Below, piece after piece: positions 50,352 through 57,469 of a stretch of DNA of 57,885 nucleotides. Numbering within the stretch: the stretch's first letter is position 1; each line of letters starts with the position of its first letter. The notes beneath the pieces are model-generated. The model was not told the DNA's origin. It made no database searches and saw nothing but the letters and a program-made list of their open reading frames with translations. The stretch is from Ignavibacteria bacterium (GTDB taxonomy: Bacteria > Bacteroidota > Ignavibacteria > Ignavibacteriales > Melioribacteraceae), in assembly GCA_012719345.1 (NCBI GenBank), contig JAAYAN010000150.1, positions 1 to 57,885 of the forward strand, given 5' to 3'. The translations under genes were made by a program, and so were the position numbers.

Positions 50352-51224
50352 TCAGATCTTCCGTTTACTGATAGTCCGGTTCACGTCGATAAGATAAATA
50401 ATTATTGCAATCCAGATAAACGCAAAACCCAATACTTTTGCCTGATCCATTGTTTCGCCGTAAACAAAATATCCGAGGATTAATATTAAAGAAGGGTAGC
50501 TGTATTGAAGAATTCCGAGCAGCGAAAGTTTTATCATTCTTGCTCCTTTAATGTAAATTATCAGCGGCAGACCACTTACTATTCCTGTTCCCATAAGAAG
50601 AAAAAGAGTTTTCAGGTCGGGGATAGCAATTGCCGGACTTGAAGCCGGGAGCATTAAAAGATAAATCATTGCCGGAACCGAAAGAGTTAATGTTTCGATA
50701 GTTAGTCCATCAACCGGACCGACCTGCGATTGCTTGCGTAAAAGACCGTATAAACCCCAGGTAGTTGCAAGAAAAAGTGAAATCCAGGGGAACTGACCGT
50801 AAACGGCAGTCATTAAAATCACGCCGGATAAAGCAATTATCATCGCGAACCATTGCAATCTGCGAAGACTTTCTTTAAGAAAAATAACACCGAGTAAAAC
50901 ACTTATCAACGGCGAAATAAAATAACCCAGACTTGTTTCAATAACAAACCCGGCGTTTACCGCCCAAATATACGTTGCCCAATTTGAACCGATTAACAAT
51001 GCCGGAAGAAAAAGCAGTACTTTATTTTTAGAATTCTTAATCGTATTGAAAAGAGAACCCCAGTTTTTCCGGCTGGTGATGATTATTGAAAAAAACACGA
51101 GAGACCAGATAATCCTGTGCGAAACAATACCGGAAGAAGGAATATGTTTAAGCATTTTCCAGTAAATCGGGTGAAGACCCCAAAAAATATAAGCCGACAT
51201 CGCGTAAATTACACCACGGTTCAA
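50352..51224 (-). CDS. rarD: EamA-family permease RarD
   Basis: A 290-residue inner-membrane protein with about ten helices and two EamA repeats. The N-terminal motif AYIFWGLHPIYWKMLKHIPSSGIVSHRIIWS is diagnostic of RarD (usually about 296 residues). The family name comes from chloramphenicol sensitivity, but the transported compound is unknown. No operon partner is evident. The start ATG has weak ribosome-binding signals (AAAGA). Confidence 0.9.
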   Translation of the reverse strand: MNRGVIYAMSAYIFWGLHPIYWKMLKHIPSSGIVSHRIIWSLVFFSIIITSRKNWGSLFNTIKNSKNKVLLFLPALLIGSNWATYIWAVNAGFVIETSLGYFISPLISVLLGVIFLKESLRRLQWFAMIIALSGVILMTAVYGQFPWISLFLATTWGLYGLLRKQSQVGPVDGLTIETLTLSVPAMIYLLMLPASSPAIAIPDLKTLFLLMGTGIVSGLPLIIYIKGARMIKLSLLGILQYSYPSLILILGYFVYGETMDQAKVLGFAFIWIAIIIYLIDVNRTISKRKI

Positions 51225-51278
51225 AATCTTCTCTGTTAAATGGTTTTAAAGTTTATGTGAAATGATTGTCCGGTTTGA

Positions 51279-51482
51279 TTATTTTCGGACTTTCGCAGGT
51301 TTTAACATTCGATAATCAATTATGGCTCTAATATTAAAAACCAAAGATAAGCTTGTAAACAATCCTACAAAAAAGCATCCGACAGGGGCATTTGCAAACA
51401 GGTATTTGAAGATAAAAGATAAAACCAGCGAAACCAGCCCGGCAGGAAGATATGCATTCTTAAAGCTAAAATTATCAGTCAT
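51279..51482 (-). CDS. Small hypothetical membrane protein
   Basis: A 67-residue protein with two predicted helices (about 12-28 and 33-50) and a basic C-terminus (DYRMLKPAKVRK). I know no family. Positive-inside charges and a length common for small membrane proteins support coding, but the evidence is limited to composition. It lies 54 bases upstream of rarD on the same strand and could be co-transcribed with it. Confidence 0.5.
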   Translation of the reverse strand: MTDNFSFKNAYLPAGLVSLVLSFIFKYLFANAPVGCFFVGLFTSLSLVFNIRAIIDYRMLKPAKVRK

Positions 51483-51648
51483 AATTGATATTTATATTTA
51501 GTGAAATACTGGTTGAAAAATAGATTAAACGATATTCAGATTCAAATAAAAATTGTAGAAAATTTAATACCCGCCTGCAATTCCCACCGGGTTTTTAGCA
51601 GATTAAAAAAAGGGTTACCGGAAGCCTGTAAACATTATACCAAAATGA

Positions 51649-51724
51649 GATGCGCATCTCGATGAAGGGAGATGCGTATCTTTCGCGACCGAGATGCGCA
51701 TCAAAATGGAATTAGATGCGCATG
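51649..51724. repeat. Four 10-base palindromes at exact 22-base spacing
   Basis: GATGCGCATC, itself a perfect palindrome, starts at 51649, 51671 (GATGCGTATC), 51693 and 51715 (GATGCGCATG). Spacing is exactly 22 bases each time, while the 12-base spacers are unrelated. Two helical turns per unit would place all copies on one face of the DNA. The array lies in a 356-base spacer (51483-51838) that holds no gene. It could be an operator or iteron-like array, or a mobile repeat. It is too short in repeat and spacer to be a CRISPR. Confidence 0.85.
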
Positions 51725-51754
51725 TAGTTAGGAATTTGTGCCGGGCATTTTTTT

Positions 51755-51820
51755 ACATCCTGTTTATCCTGTATTTCGATGTTGAAATTATTTAACAGGA
51801 TTTTCAGGATGGACAGGATA
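51755..51820. repeat. ACAGGAT-type repeats in inverted arrangement
   Basis: The left arm has ATCCTGT twice (51757-51773). The right arm (51794-51820) has the complementary AACAGGAT, CAGGAT and ACAGGAT words. The arms can pair into a long imperfect hairpin. ATCCTGT/ACAGGAT intergenic repeats are frequent in many bacterial genomes of this kind. It lies just past the stop of the leftward DUF885 gene and may serve as its transcription end. Confidence 0.6.
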
Positions 51821-51838
51821 AAAAATAACGTCCTACGA

Positions 51839-53164
51839 TTATTCCATTCCGTTCACTAAATCCGAAATTGAATGCGGGGTGGATATTAATTCTTTGAATA
51901 ACTGCCAGCGTTTTTCAGGGTTATCTGCCTTACCGCCGTTGGATTCAATGTATTTTCTTACAATTTCCAACCCGACTGTATAATTGATAATGTAACTCCT
52001 GTATGTTTCGATAAAACGCATACTGTTTTTTGCTTTTTCAACAGTGGATAAATTATATTTTGAAAGCCATTCCGCCGTTTCATCTAATGTTAATGCGCCA
52101 TTTATATATTTGCGGGCAGCTTCGACGGATGCATTTCCAAGCCCGTCCATCAGTTCCTGAATCTGATAAAACATTTCGGCTCTCGATGTGTCAATTCCGG
52201 CGATAGGGAAAAGCACTTCCTTCTCGAATTTCATTCGTTCCTTGCCCGGAAACGCAACCTCAATCCCGAAATTTGCAGTGCCCTCGTCAATCGGGGAAAG
52301 CGGATTGAACAAAAGATTTACGCAGTATTCAGCCCAGCCGTTTTTACGATACAAAATCTGGTCGAGCATTATATTCCTCACGTGATGTCCCGGGTAACCT
52401 TCGTGAGCAGCCAAATCCACCGCCCGGTTAATATAGACCGGGAAATCCATATTTACCTGCATCAGACTGTGGCTGTTGCCTTTGTACCAGTTATATCCGC
52501 CCCAGTTTGTTTCTTTAACATACTCAATCGTGTAGCTTTCATTTTCCGGCAAATCGAAATATTTAAGAGTCCGCTCGCGGCATTCGGCAACGGCAGCTTT
52601 GAAAACATCGTCAGTTTTATCTTCCGGAATTTTGAATTCTTTTTTGAATTCGCTCCACCTGTCGTTAATACTTCCCTCGCCGGGAATTGCTTTATCAAGT
52701 TTATTTATTATTTCCTGGAAATACTCATCGCTGAATTCAGGGGCAACCGCGTCGTAAAGCTTCTGCGATTCCTCATCGAAAGAATATTTTGCTCCGTTTG
52801 TCATTTCGATATTTGCTTTTACAGCATTAAGCTGCTTGCCAAGCGTTTTCTTTCGCTGAATTAAAACTTTATCGAGAGTTTTCTCATCAATTCCCGCAAG
52901 AGCAGAGGAAAGTTTATCAATTTTTTCAGAAAAATTTTTGTAAGGGAACACTTCTTTTTTCGCATTTTCTGACGGTTCCCATTCTTTTGGACCGAAATAA
53001 GCATCCACATAATTGGGAATATATAACCCGGCTTCCAAAACCAGTTTAATGTATTCTTCGGCAATCCAATTCATCTTTTCATTTCCGTTTTTAAGGGGTT
53101 GCGCTGCAGTTACAGCATAAAACAAAAAAATAACAAATAAAAATCTGGTGAAATTAAAACTCAT
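51839..53164 (-). CDS. DUF885 family protein (probable metallopeptidase)
   Basis: A 441-residue protein with a signal peptide (about 1-20, ending TAAQ). The motif DLAAHEGYPGHHVRNIML (about 255-272) carries the DUF885 HEGxPGHH pattern, which resembles a zinc peptidase site. A second acidic region, DEGTANFGIEVAF, follows about 40 residues later and is typical of the family. DUF885 proteins are usually 550-600 residues, so this one is short. It is exported to the periplasm and its substrate is unknown. Its start codon overlaps the stop of a 44-codon ORF (TAATG), so the two are coupled. Confidence 0.8.
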   Translation of the reverse strand: MSFNFTRFLFVIFLFYAVTAAQPLKNGNEKMNWIAEEYIKLVLEAGLYIPNYVDAYFGPKEWEPSENAKKEVFPYKNFSEKIDKLSSALAGIDEKTLDKVLIQRKKTLGKQLNAVKANIEMTNGAKYSFDEESQKLYDAVAPEFSDEYFQEIINKLDKAIPGEGSINDRWSEFKKEFKIPEDKTDDVFKAAVAECRERTLKYFDLPENESYTIEYVKETNWGGYNWYKGNSHSLMQVNMDFPVYINRAVDLAAHEGYPGHHVRNIMLDQILYRKNGWAEYCVNLLFNPLSPIDEGTANFGIEVAFPGKERMKFEKEVLFPIAGIDTSRAEMFYQIQELMDGLGNASVEAARKYINGALTLDETAEWLSKYNLSTVEKAKNSMRFIETYRSYIINYTVGLEIVRKYIESNGGKADNPEKRWQLFKELISTPHSISDLVNGME

Positions 53165-53298
53165 TACTGTCTCCGTAAAAATGTTTTTGTGAAAACGCCT
53201 TCGAAATGTGGATGTTTATCCCGCTCAATATCCTGAACATTTTCAATTTTCTTACCGTTAATATAAAGAATTCCGTTTTGAAAAATTCCGGCATCCAT
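53164..53298 (-). CDS. 44-residue small protein coupled to the DUF885 gene
   Basis: A short frame starting at ATG 53298 with an excellent AAAGGAG site 7 bases before it. It encodes MDAGIFQNGILYINGKKIEN and on to HFEGVFTKTFLRRQ, then TAA, whose last A begins the next gene's ATG. The ribosome-binding site and TAATG coupling are strong signs that it is translated. No membrane segment or known motif is seen. It may be a leader peptide that sets translation of the next gene, or a small protein in its own right. Confidence 0.6.
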   Translation of the reverse strand: MDAGIFQNGILYINGKKIENVQDIERDKHPHFEGVFTKTFLRRQ

Positions 53299-53594
53299 AA
53301 TTAATCTCCTTTGTTATTGAATACCCCCGAAAATAGAAATTAAATAATTGCCAGTATTGTACAAAGTTGCTGCAGTTAAAAATATATTCAAACGCTAAAT
53401 ATTTTGTTGATTTATAAATGGCGATTGCTTAGTTTAAGCTTAATTTTGGTGAAAATTTCGGGTTACAGGAAAAGTTACCTTGCAGGAAAAGGAAATATCA
53501 AAAATAGAAATAGGTTTTAGAAGAAAATTAAAGATAAAATTTCTGGATATCATCCTATTTAAAAGTGACTGATTGTCCGACAGAGGAGATTATT

Positions 53595-54539
53595 ATGAAA
53601 ACCCTTGGCAAATTACAAAAAGTGGAATTAAGAGATTATTGGGCAGATGAAGCACGTGAGTTTACACCATGGTTGGCAAAAGAAGAGAATATCGAGGAAT
53701 TAAGTAATACAATAGGTATTGATATTGAAATTGAGGATACTGAAGTATTTATAGGTAATTATAAAGCTGATATTGTTGGAAGAGATATCTCAAATAATCA
53801 GAAAATTATCATTGAAAATCAGCTTGAGAAATCAAATCATGATCATTTAGGTAAAATAATAACTTATTCATCGGGTATAGGCGCATCTACGATAATATGG
53901 ATTTGCAATTCAATAACCGATGAGCATCGTCAAGCAATTGATTGGCTAAATGAAAACACAATCGAGGAAATTAATTTCTTTGCCTTGGAAATTGAATTAT
54001 GGAAAATAGGAGAATCTCTGCCTGCACCTAAGTTTAATATAATATGCAGACCAAATGAATGGGTTAAATCAACGAAAGAAAAAGGTTCTTCAAAAGAGTT
54101 ATCTGGAACTAAAACACTACAATTAGAGTATTGGAATTATTTAAAAGATTATTTCAATCAACAAAGGACATTTTTAAGTCTTAGAACACCAAGAGCACAG
54201 CATTGGTATTCGATAGCAGTTGGCAGATCAAAATTTCATATCTCATTAACAGTAAATACAATACATAACCGTCTTGGTTGTGAACTTTATATGCGAGGGA
54301 AAAATGCAAAAAAATACTTTTCTGAGCTAAAAAAGGATAAAGAAAGTATTGAAAAAGAAATAGGATCGGAGTTAGATTGGCAAGAATTACCAGATGGTCA
54401 AGATTCCCGCATAATACTATATCAAGACGGTGATATAACTAACAAGAATACTTGGCATGATTCTACTGAATGGTTTAAAAAGTATTCAGAGTTATTTTAT
54501 AATTCATTTAGTGATCGTGTTAAAAGAGTCAAAATATAA
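53595..54539 (+). CDS. DUF4268 protein with PD-(D/E)XK nuclease-like N-terminus
   Basis: A 314-residue cytoplasmic protein. The N-terminal half shows the pattern of the PD-(D/E)XK nuclease fold: ADIVGRDI (Asp about 59), then IIIENQLEKSNHDHLGKIITYSSG with E-N-Q in place of E-x-K. The C-terminal half (about 185-310: WNYLKDYFNQQRTFLSLRTPRAQHWYSIAVGRSKFHI) is DUF4268. These proteins are often linked to restriction or defence loci. I chose ATG 53595, with its GAGGAG site, over GTG 53565. It is followed 79 bases later by an FRG-domain gene. Confidence 0.75.
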   Translation: MKTLGKLQKVELRDYWADEAREFTPWLAKEENIEELSNTIGIDIEIEDTEVFIGNYKADIVGRDISNNQKIIIENQLEKSNHDHLGKIITYSSGIGASTIIWICNSITDEHRQAIDWLNENTIEEINFFALEIELWKIGESLPAPKFNIICRPNEWVKSTKEKGSSKELSGTKTLQLEYWNYLKDYFNQQRTFLSLRTPRAQHWYSIAVGRSKFHISLTVNTIHNRLGCELYMRGKNAKKYFSELKKDKESIEKEIGSELDWQELPDGQDSRIILYQDGDITNKNTWHDSTEWFKKYSELFYNSFSDRVKRVKI

Positions 54540-54618
54540 GGGACAACTAATAAATGTTATGATCTTATATTTTCATAAAGCAGATAAGAAAATGTTATAA
54601 TTAAATTATGTTGGGATT

Positions 54619-55350
54619 ATGTCTGTTTTAAAATGTAAAAGTGTATCTCACCTACTTGACGAATTAAATTTGTTGCAAAGTGAGAAATTATCAATGAATT
54701 GGTATTTTCGTGGACAAGGTGATGCTACTTGGGGTTTAAAACCAAGTTTATTTCGTCAAGATTTAGTAGATGAAAAATTATTCGAGAAAGATGTTATTGA
54801 TTCTTTGCGAAATAATCTCAAACATTATTCAACAATTTCGGATAGACTTTTAAACGATGATGATTATTTACTTTCCCTTGCTCAACACTACGGTACACCG
54901 ACTAGAATGCTAGATTGGACTGTATCACCCTTAATAGCGGCATATTTTGCAGCATCGAGTGCATTAAAGATTCCAAAATCAGAAGCTTTATCTGTTTTTT
55001 GTATTGCAGGTATAGTTAATATAGGGCAACACTCAAATGAACTTAAATTTGTTTATCCCCTTGCAGGGGCCAATGAGAATCTTTTTGCTCAGAGAGGAAT
55101 TTTTCTTAAACATGACTGGGAATGCAGGGATTTTTGGAAGTGTGATTACGAAGAAGAAGTTTCCTCAGCAGTAAAATCAGTTAATGCATCAATAGATTCG
55201 CGTATTATTCGTGTTGAATTATCAAATAGACTGACAAAAGAATTGATAATAGAGCTTGAAAAACGAGGAATTAATGGTTCTTTTTGTTTTCCCGATATGT
55301 ATGGCTGTGTTAAAGAGGCAGCCGATGAAGCATGGGGAAATCAAAGGTAA
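54619..55350 (+). CDS. FRG-domain protein
   Basis: A 243-residue cytoplasmic protein. The N-terminal FRG signature is clear: NWYFRGQGDATWGLKPSLFRQ (about 27-47), then the conserved LAQHYGTPTRMLDWTVSPLIAAYFA (about 92-116). The function of FRG domains is unproven, but many occur in phage-defence and toxin-like loci. It is next to the DUF4268 gene on the same strand. Codon use is AT-rich and plain, as in the rest of this accessory stretch. Confidence 0.8.
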   Translation: MSVLKCKSVSHLLDELNLLQSEKLSMNWYFRGQGDATWGLKPSLFRQDLVDEKLFEKDVIDSLRNNLKHYSTISDRLLNDDDYLLSLAQHYGTPTRMLDWTVSPLIAAYFAASSALKIPKSEALSVFCIAGIVNIGQHSNELKFVYPLAGANENLFAQRGIFLKHDWECRDFWKCDYEEEVSSAVKSVNASIDSRIIRVELSNRLTKELIIELEKRGINGSFCFPDMYGCVKEAADEAWGNQR

Positions 55351-55390
55351 GCACTTATGTTCTTGACACTAAAAAAGTAGAGGTTTAATT

Positions 55391-56194
55391 ATGAGATTTT
55401 GTTTAACACTTATTTTTTTCTCAATAATTGTTTTTTCTGGTTGTTCAAATGAAAAAAGGGAAAGGGAATTATTAAACAAGGTATCTGATCTCGAAACTAA
55501 ATTAGACGAATGTCAAAACGGTGCAGATAAATTACACGCTCGAATTAAAATTGCTTTTGAAAAAGAAGATTTCAAACTATGTAAATCCATTTACGAAGAA
55601 ATGGAAAAACGACATCCAAACTCCGAACTATATTTAGATGTAAGAGAAATTTATCAAAAAGTTATTACGATTGAAAATAAAAAAGAGGAAGATCTAAGAA
55701 AACAATCAGAAAAAGAACAAAAAGAAAAATTACGAGCTTTAAATAAACTAAAAAAAGAATATGATGATGTTTTGAAAATTACTTGGTATAAGCAACCGTA
55801 TTTTACCCATTACACAAATACAAATTTAACTTCCATCTATATAGGAGATAGTGGTACATCACAATGGTTGCGTTTAATGATGTCTTATAAAGGTGATAAT
55901 TGGATTTTCTTTGACCAAGCATTTCTTGCTTATGACGAAAACACAATGGAAATATTCTTTGATAAATATAGTGATAAGAAAACTGAAAATGATTCCGGTG
56001 TTTGGGAATGGATAGATGTTACAGTAACAGATGAAGTAGAAGCGTTCTTGCGAAACTTTGCTAAATCCAAAAATGCTAAAATGCGTTTAAGTGGTAAGTA
56101 TACAAGAACTAGAAATCTTAGTGTTAATGAAAGATTAGGTATTCTTGACGTGTTAAATGGTTATGATGCTCTTAAAGAATCTAAAACTAATTAA
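55391..56194 (+). CDS. Hypothetical lipoprotein with coiled coil
   Basis: A 267-residue protein with a type II signal peptide (LIFFSIIVFSGC, Cys about 18). A long Lys/Glu-rich helical region follows (20-125), first with a short tandem of helices (SIYEEMEKRHPNSELYLDVREIY) and then a coiled coil. The C-terminal domain (130-267) is mixed alpha/beta (GDNWIFFDQAFLAYDENTMEIFFDK). I do not recognise it. It resembles lipoproteins that anchor or sense envelope stress, but no function can be assigned. It follows the FRG gene by 40 bases. Confidence 0.6.
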   Translation: MRFCLTLIFFSIIVFSGCSNEKRERELLNKVSDLETKLDECQNGADKLHARIKIAFEKEDFKLCKSIYEEMEKRHPNSELYLDVREIYQKVITIENKKEEDLRKQSEKEQKEKLRALNKLKKEYDDVLKITWYKQPYFTHYTNTNLTSIYIGDSGTSQWLRLMMSYKGDNWIFFDQAFLAYDENTMEIFFDKYSDKKTENDSGVWEWIDVTVTDEVEAFLRNFAKSKNAKMRLSGKYTRTRNLSVNERLGILDVLNGYDALKESKTN

Positions 56195-56239
56195 TATAAT
56201 ATTTTTTGTCCTAGTAAAGATAACGCGAGTAAAATAAAA

Positions 56240-56264
56240 CCGGCAAGGACGAAAGTTCTGCCGG
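56240..56264 (+). ncRNA. Structured hairpin with GAAA tetraloop, candidate RNA element
   Basis: CCGGC (56240-56244), a bulged A, AGGAC, the tetraloop GAAA, then GTTCT and GCCGG (56255-56264) form a two-part stem with a GNRA loop. It is GC-rich in an AT-rich spacer and has no T tract, so it is not a terminator. It lies 40 bases before a small membrane protein gene. It shares a few features with c-di-GMP-I riboswitches (GGCAA, GNRA-capped stem, GGGAC), but the second helix is not evident. The role is unknown. Confidence 0.4.
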
Positions 56265-56304
56265 GACAGAAAAAGCAAATAAAGATATTGTTCTGAGGTT
56301 CTAA

Positions 56305-56616
56305 ATGCAAACAATTTTATTAGTTATTCTTTTACAAGCTGTAATTTTTGGGGCATTTTGCTCTTTTATCGCAAAAGAGAAAAATCGTGATTCTGCTGGT
56401 TGGTTTTTTTCCGGTTTCTTTTTTAGTATAATAGCTCTATTAGCTTTAATTGCTATTCCAACACTTGATAAAACTACTAGTTTTAAAAAACCTGAATCAG
56501 ATTTATATTGCAAACCGATTCCCCGAATCTCTAGTAAACAAAGGGCATTAAGGCTTTTATATATTTTTCTCGGCTTAGTTGTATTAGTCATTCTGATAAT
56601 ACTTCTGGAAAAATAA
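56305..56616 (+). CDS. Small hypothetical membrane protein
   Basis: A 103-residue protein with three predicted helices: about 3-23, 32-53 and 80-98. The stretch AKEKNRDSAGWFFSGFFFSIIALLALIAIP is a layout seen in many small bacterial membrane proteins of unknown function. It is preceded by a GAGGTTC site and by the structured hairpin. It could be co-transcribed with the lipoprotein 110 bases upstream. Confidence 0.6.
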   Translation: MQTILLVILLQAVIFGAFCSFIAKEKNRDSAGWFFSGFFFSIIALLALIAIPTLDKTTSFKKPESDLYCKPIPRISSKQRALRLLYIFLGLVVLVILIILLEK

Positions 56617-56736
56617 ATTTATTATTTCTTGAAAATACTGTTTATTAATAATTCAAATTATGTAAATATTTTAAAGGGTCATTTTTGATTGGTGATTTTT
56701 TTACTGTTTTGTTTCGAAAATATTCCGGGGGAGATA

Positions 56737-56759
56737 ATTAATTCTTCAGAAGAATTAAT
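56737..56759. promoter_or_regulatory. Perfect inverted repeat upstream of the corrinoid adenosyltransferase gene
   Basis: ATTAATTCTTC (56737-56747) and GAAGAATTAAT (56749-56759) form an 11-base inverted repeat about one central base. A tight centre makes a DNA-binding site more likely than an RNA hairpin. It is the only symmetric element in the 204-base gap 56617-56820 before the adenosyltransferase frame. No cobalamin riboswitch is apparent there. Confidence 0.4.
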
Positions 56760-56820
56760 CTTATTATGTATGTGCTTTCTTACCCAGCAAAGATGAGTTT
56801 GAGAAAAGTACTTTTCTTGT

Positions 56821-57330
56821 GAGGGTTTTCAAGTTTATACAGGAAACGGAAAAGGAAAAACAACCGCTGCATTTGGCTTGGCTTTAAGAGCTTTAGGTGC
56901 GGGCAAAAAAGTTTTTATTGCACAATTTGTTAAAGGCATTGCTTACTCCGAAACAGATGCCGTTAAAGCCTTTACCCCGGATATTGAGGTTAAACAATAT
57001 GGATTGGAATGTTTTATTAAAAAAGCTCCAACCCAAAAAGATATTGATAAAGCAAGGGAAGGTTTAAATGAAGTTAAAAATATAATCGGCAGCAATAAGT
57101 ATGATCTAGTAATATTGGATGAGGCAAATATTGCTTTGTATTACAACTTATTTACTGTCGGTGAACTGATTGGCATCTTAAAAAATAAACCTGCCGGAAT
57201 GGAAATTGTAATTACAGGCAGATATGCGCCTGCAGAACTACTGCAAATTGCGGATTTGGTTACGGAAATGAAAGAAGTAAAACATTATTATAATAGAGGA
57301 ACAGAAGCCCGGAAAGGCATAGAATATTAA
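56821..57330 (+). CDS. Corrinoid adenosyltransferase (CobO/BtuR family), start codon not evident
   Basis: Adds the adenosyl group to cob(I)alamin or cobinamide. The frame shows the P-loop VYTGNGKGKTTAAFGLALRA, FIAQFVKG, YDLVILDEANIAL and the C-terminal KHYYNRGTEARKGIEY, all typical of CobO/BtuR (about 175-200 residues). The open frame starts at 56803 after a TGA, but contains no ATG, GTG or TTG before the P-loop; a TTG at 56878 lies past it and would remove the P-loop. A GTG at 56819 is out of frame by one base. Homologues usually begin 3-6 residues before QVYTG, so the start was lost by a point change or a one-base deletion, or a rare start is used. I list it from 56821 and do not know the true start. 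Confidence 0.75.
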   Translation, partial: EGFQVYTGNGKGKTTAAFGLALRALGAGKKVFIAQFVKGIAYSETDAVKAFTPDIEVKQYGLECFIKKAPTQKDIDKAREGLNEVKNIIGSNKYDLVILDEANIALYYNLFTVGELIGILKNKPAGMEIVITGRYAPAELLQIADLVTEMKEVKHYYNRGTEARKGIEY

Positions 57331-57469
57331 TACAGATGAGTGATAAAAATTGCTTTGTGTTTTTTTAACAAGTTTAAAAAATACGGATTACAAGAAATCC
57401 AATTTTCTCCTTACATCAGCAGAAAACTCGAAGCCCGGTCCGCGGTAACATAAACGGAGAATAAGCAGT

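Noticed and set aside
51649-51724. CRISPR array at the 22-base palindromes
   Set aside because: Repeats are 10 bases and spacers 12 bases, far below CRISPR size, and no cas gene is in the window.
56617-56820. Cobalamin riboswitch before the corrinoid adenosyltransferase gene
   Set aside because: The gap contains only one inverted repeat and no B12-box-like sequence.
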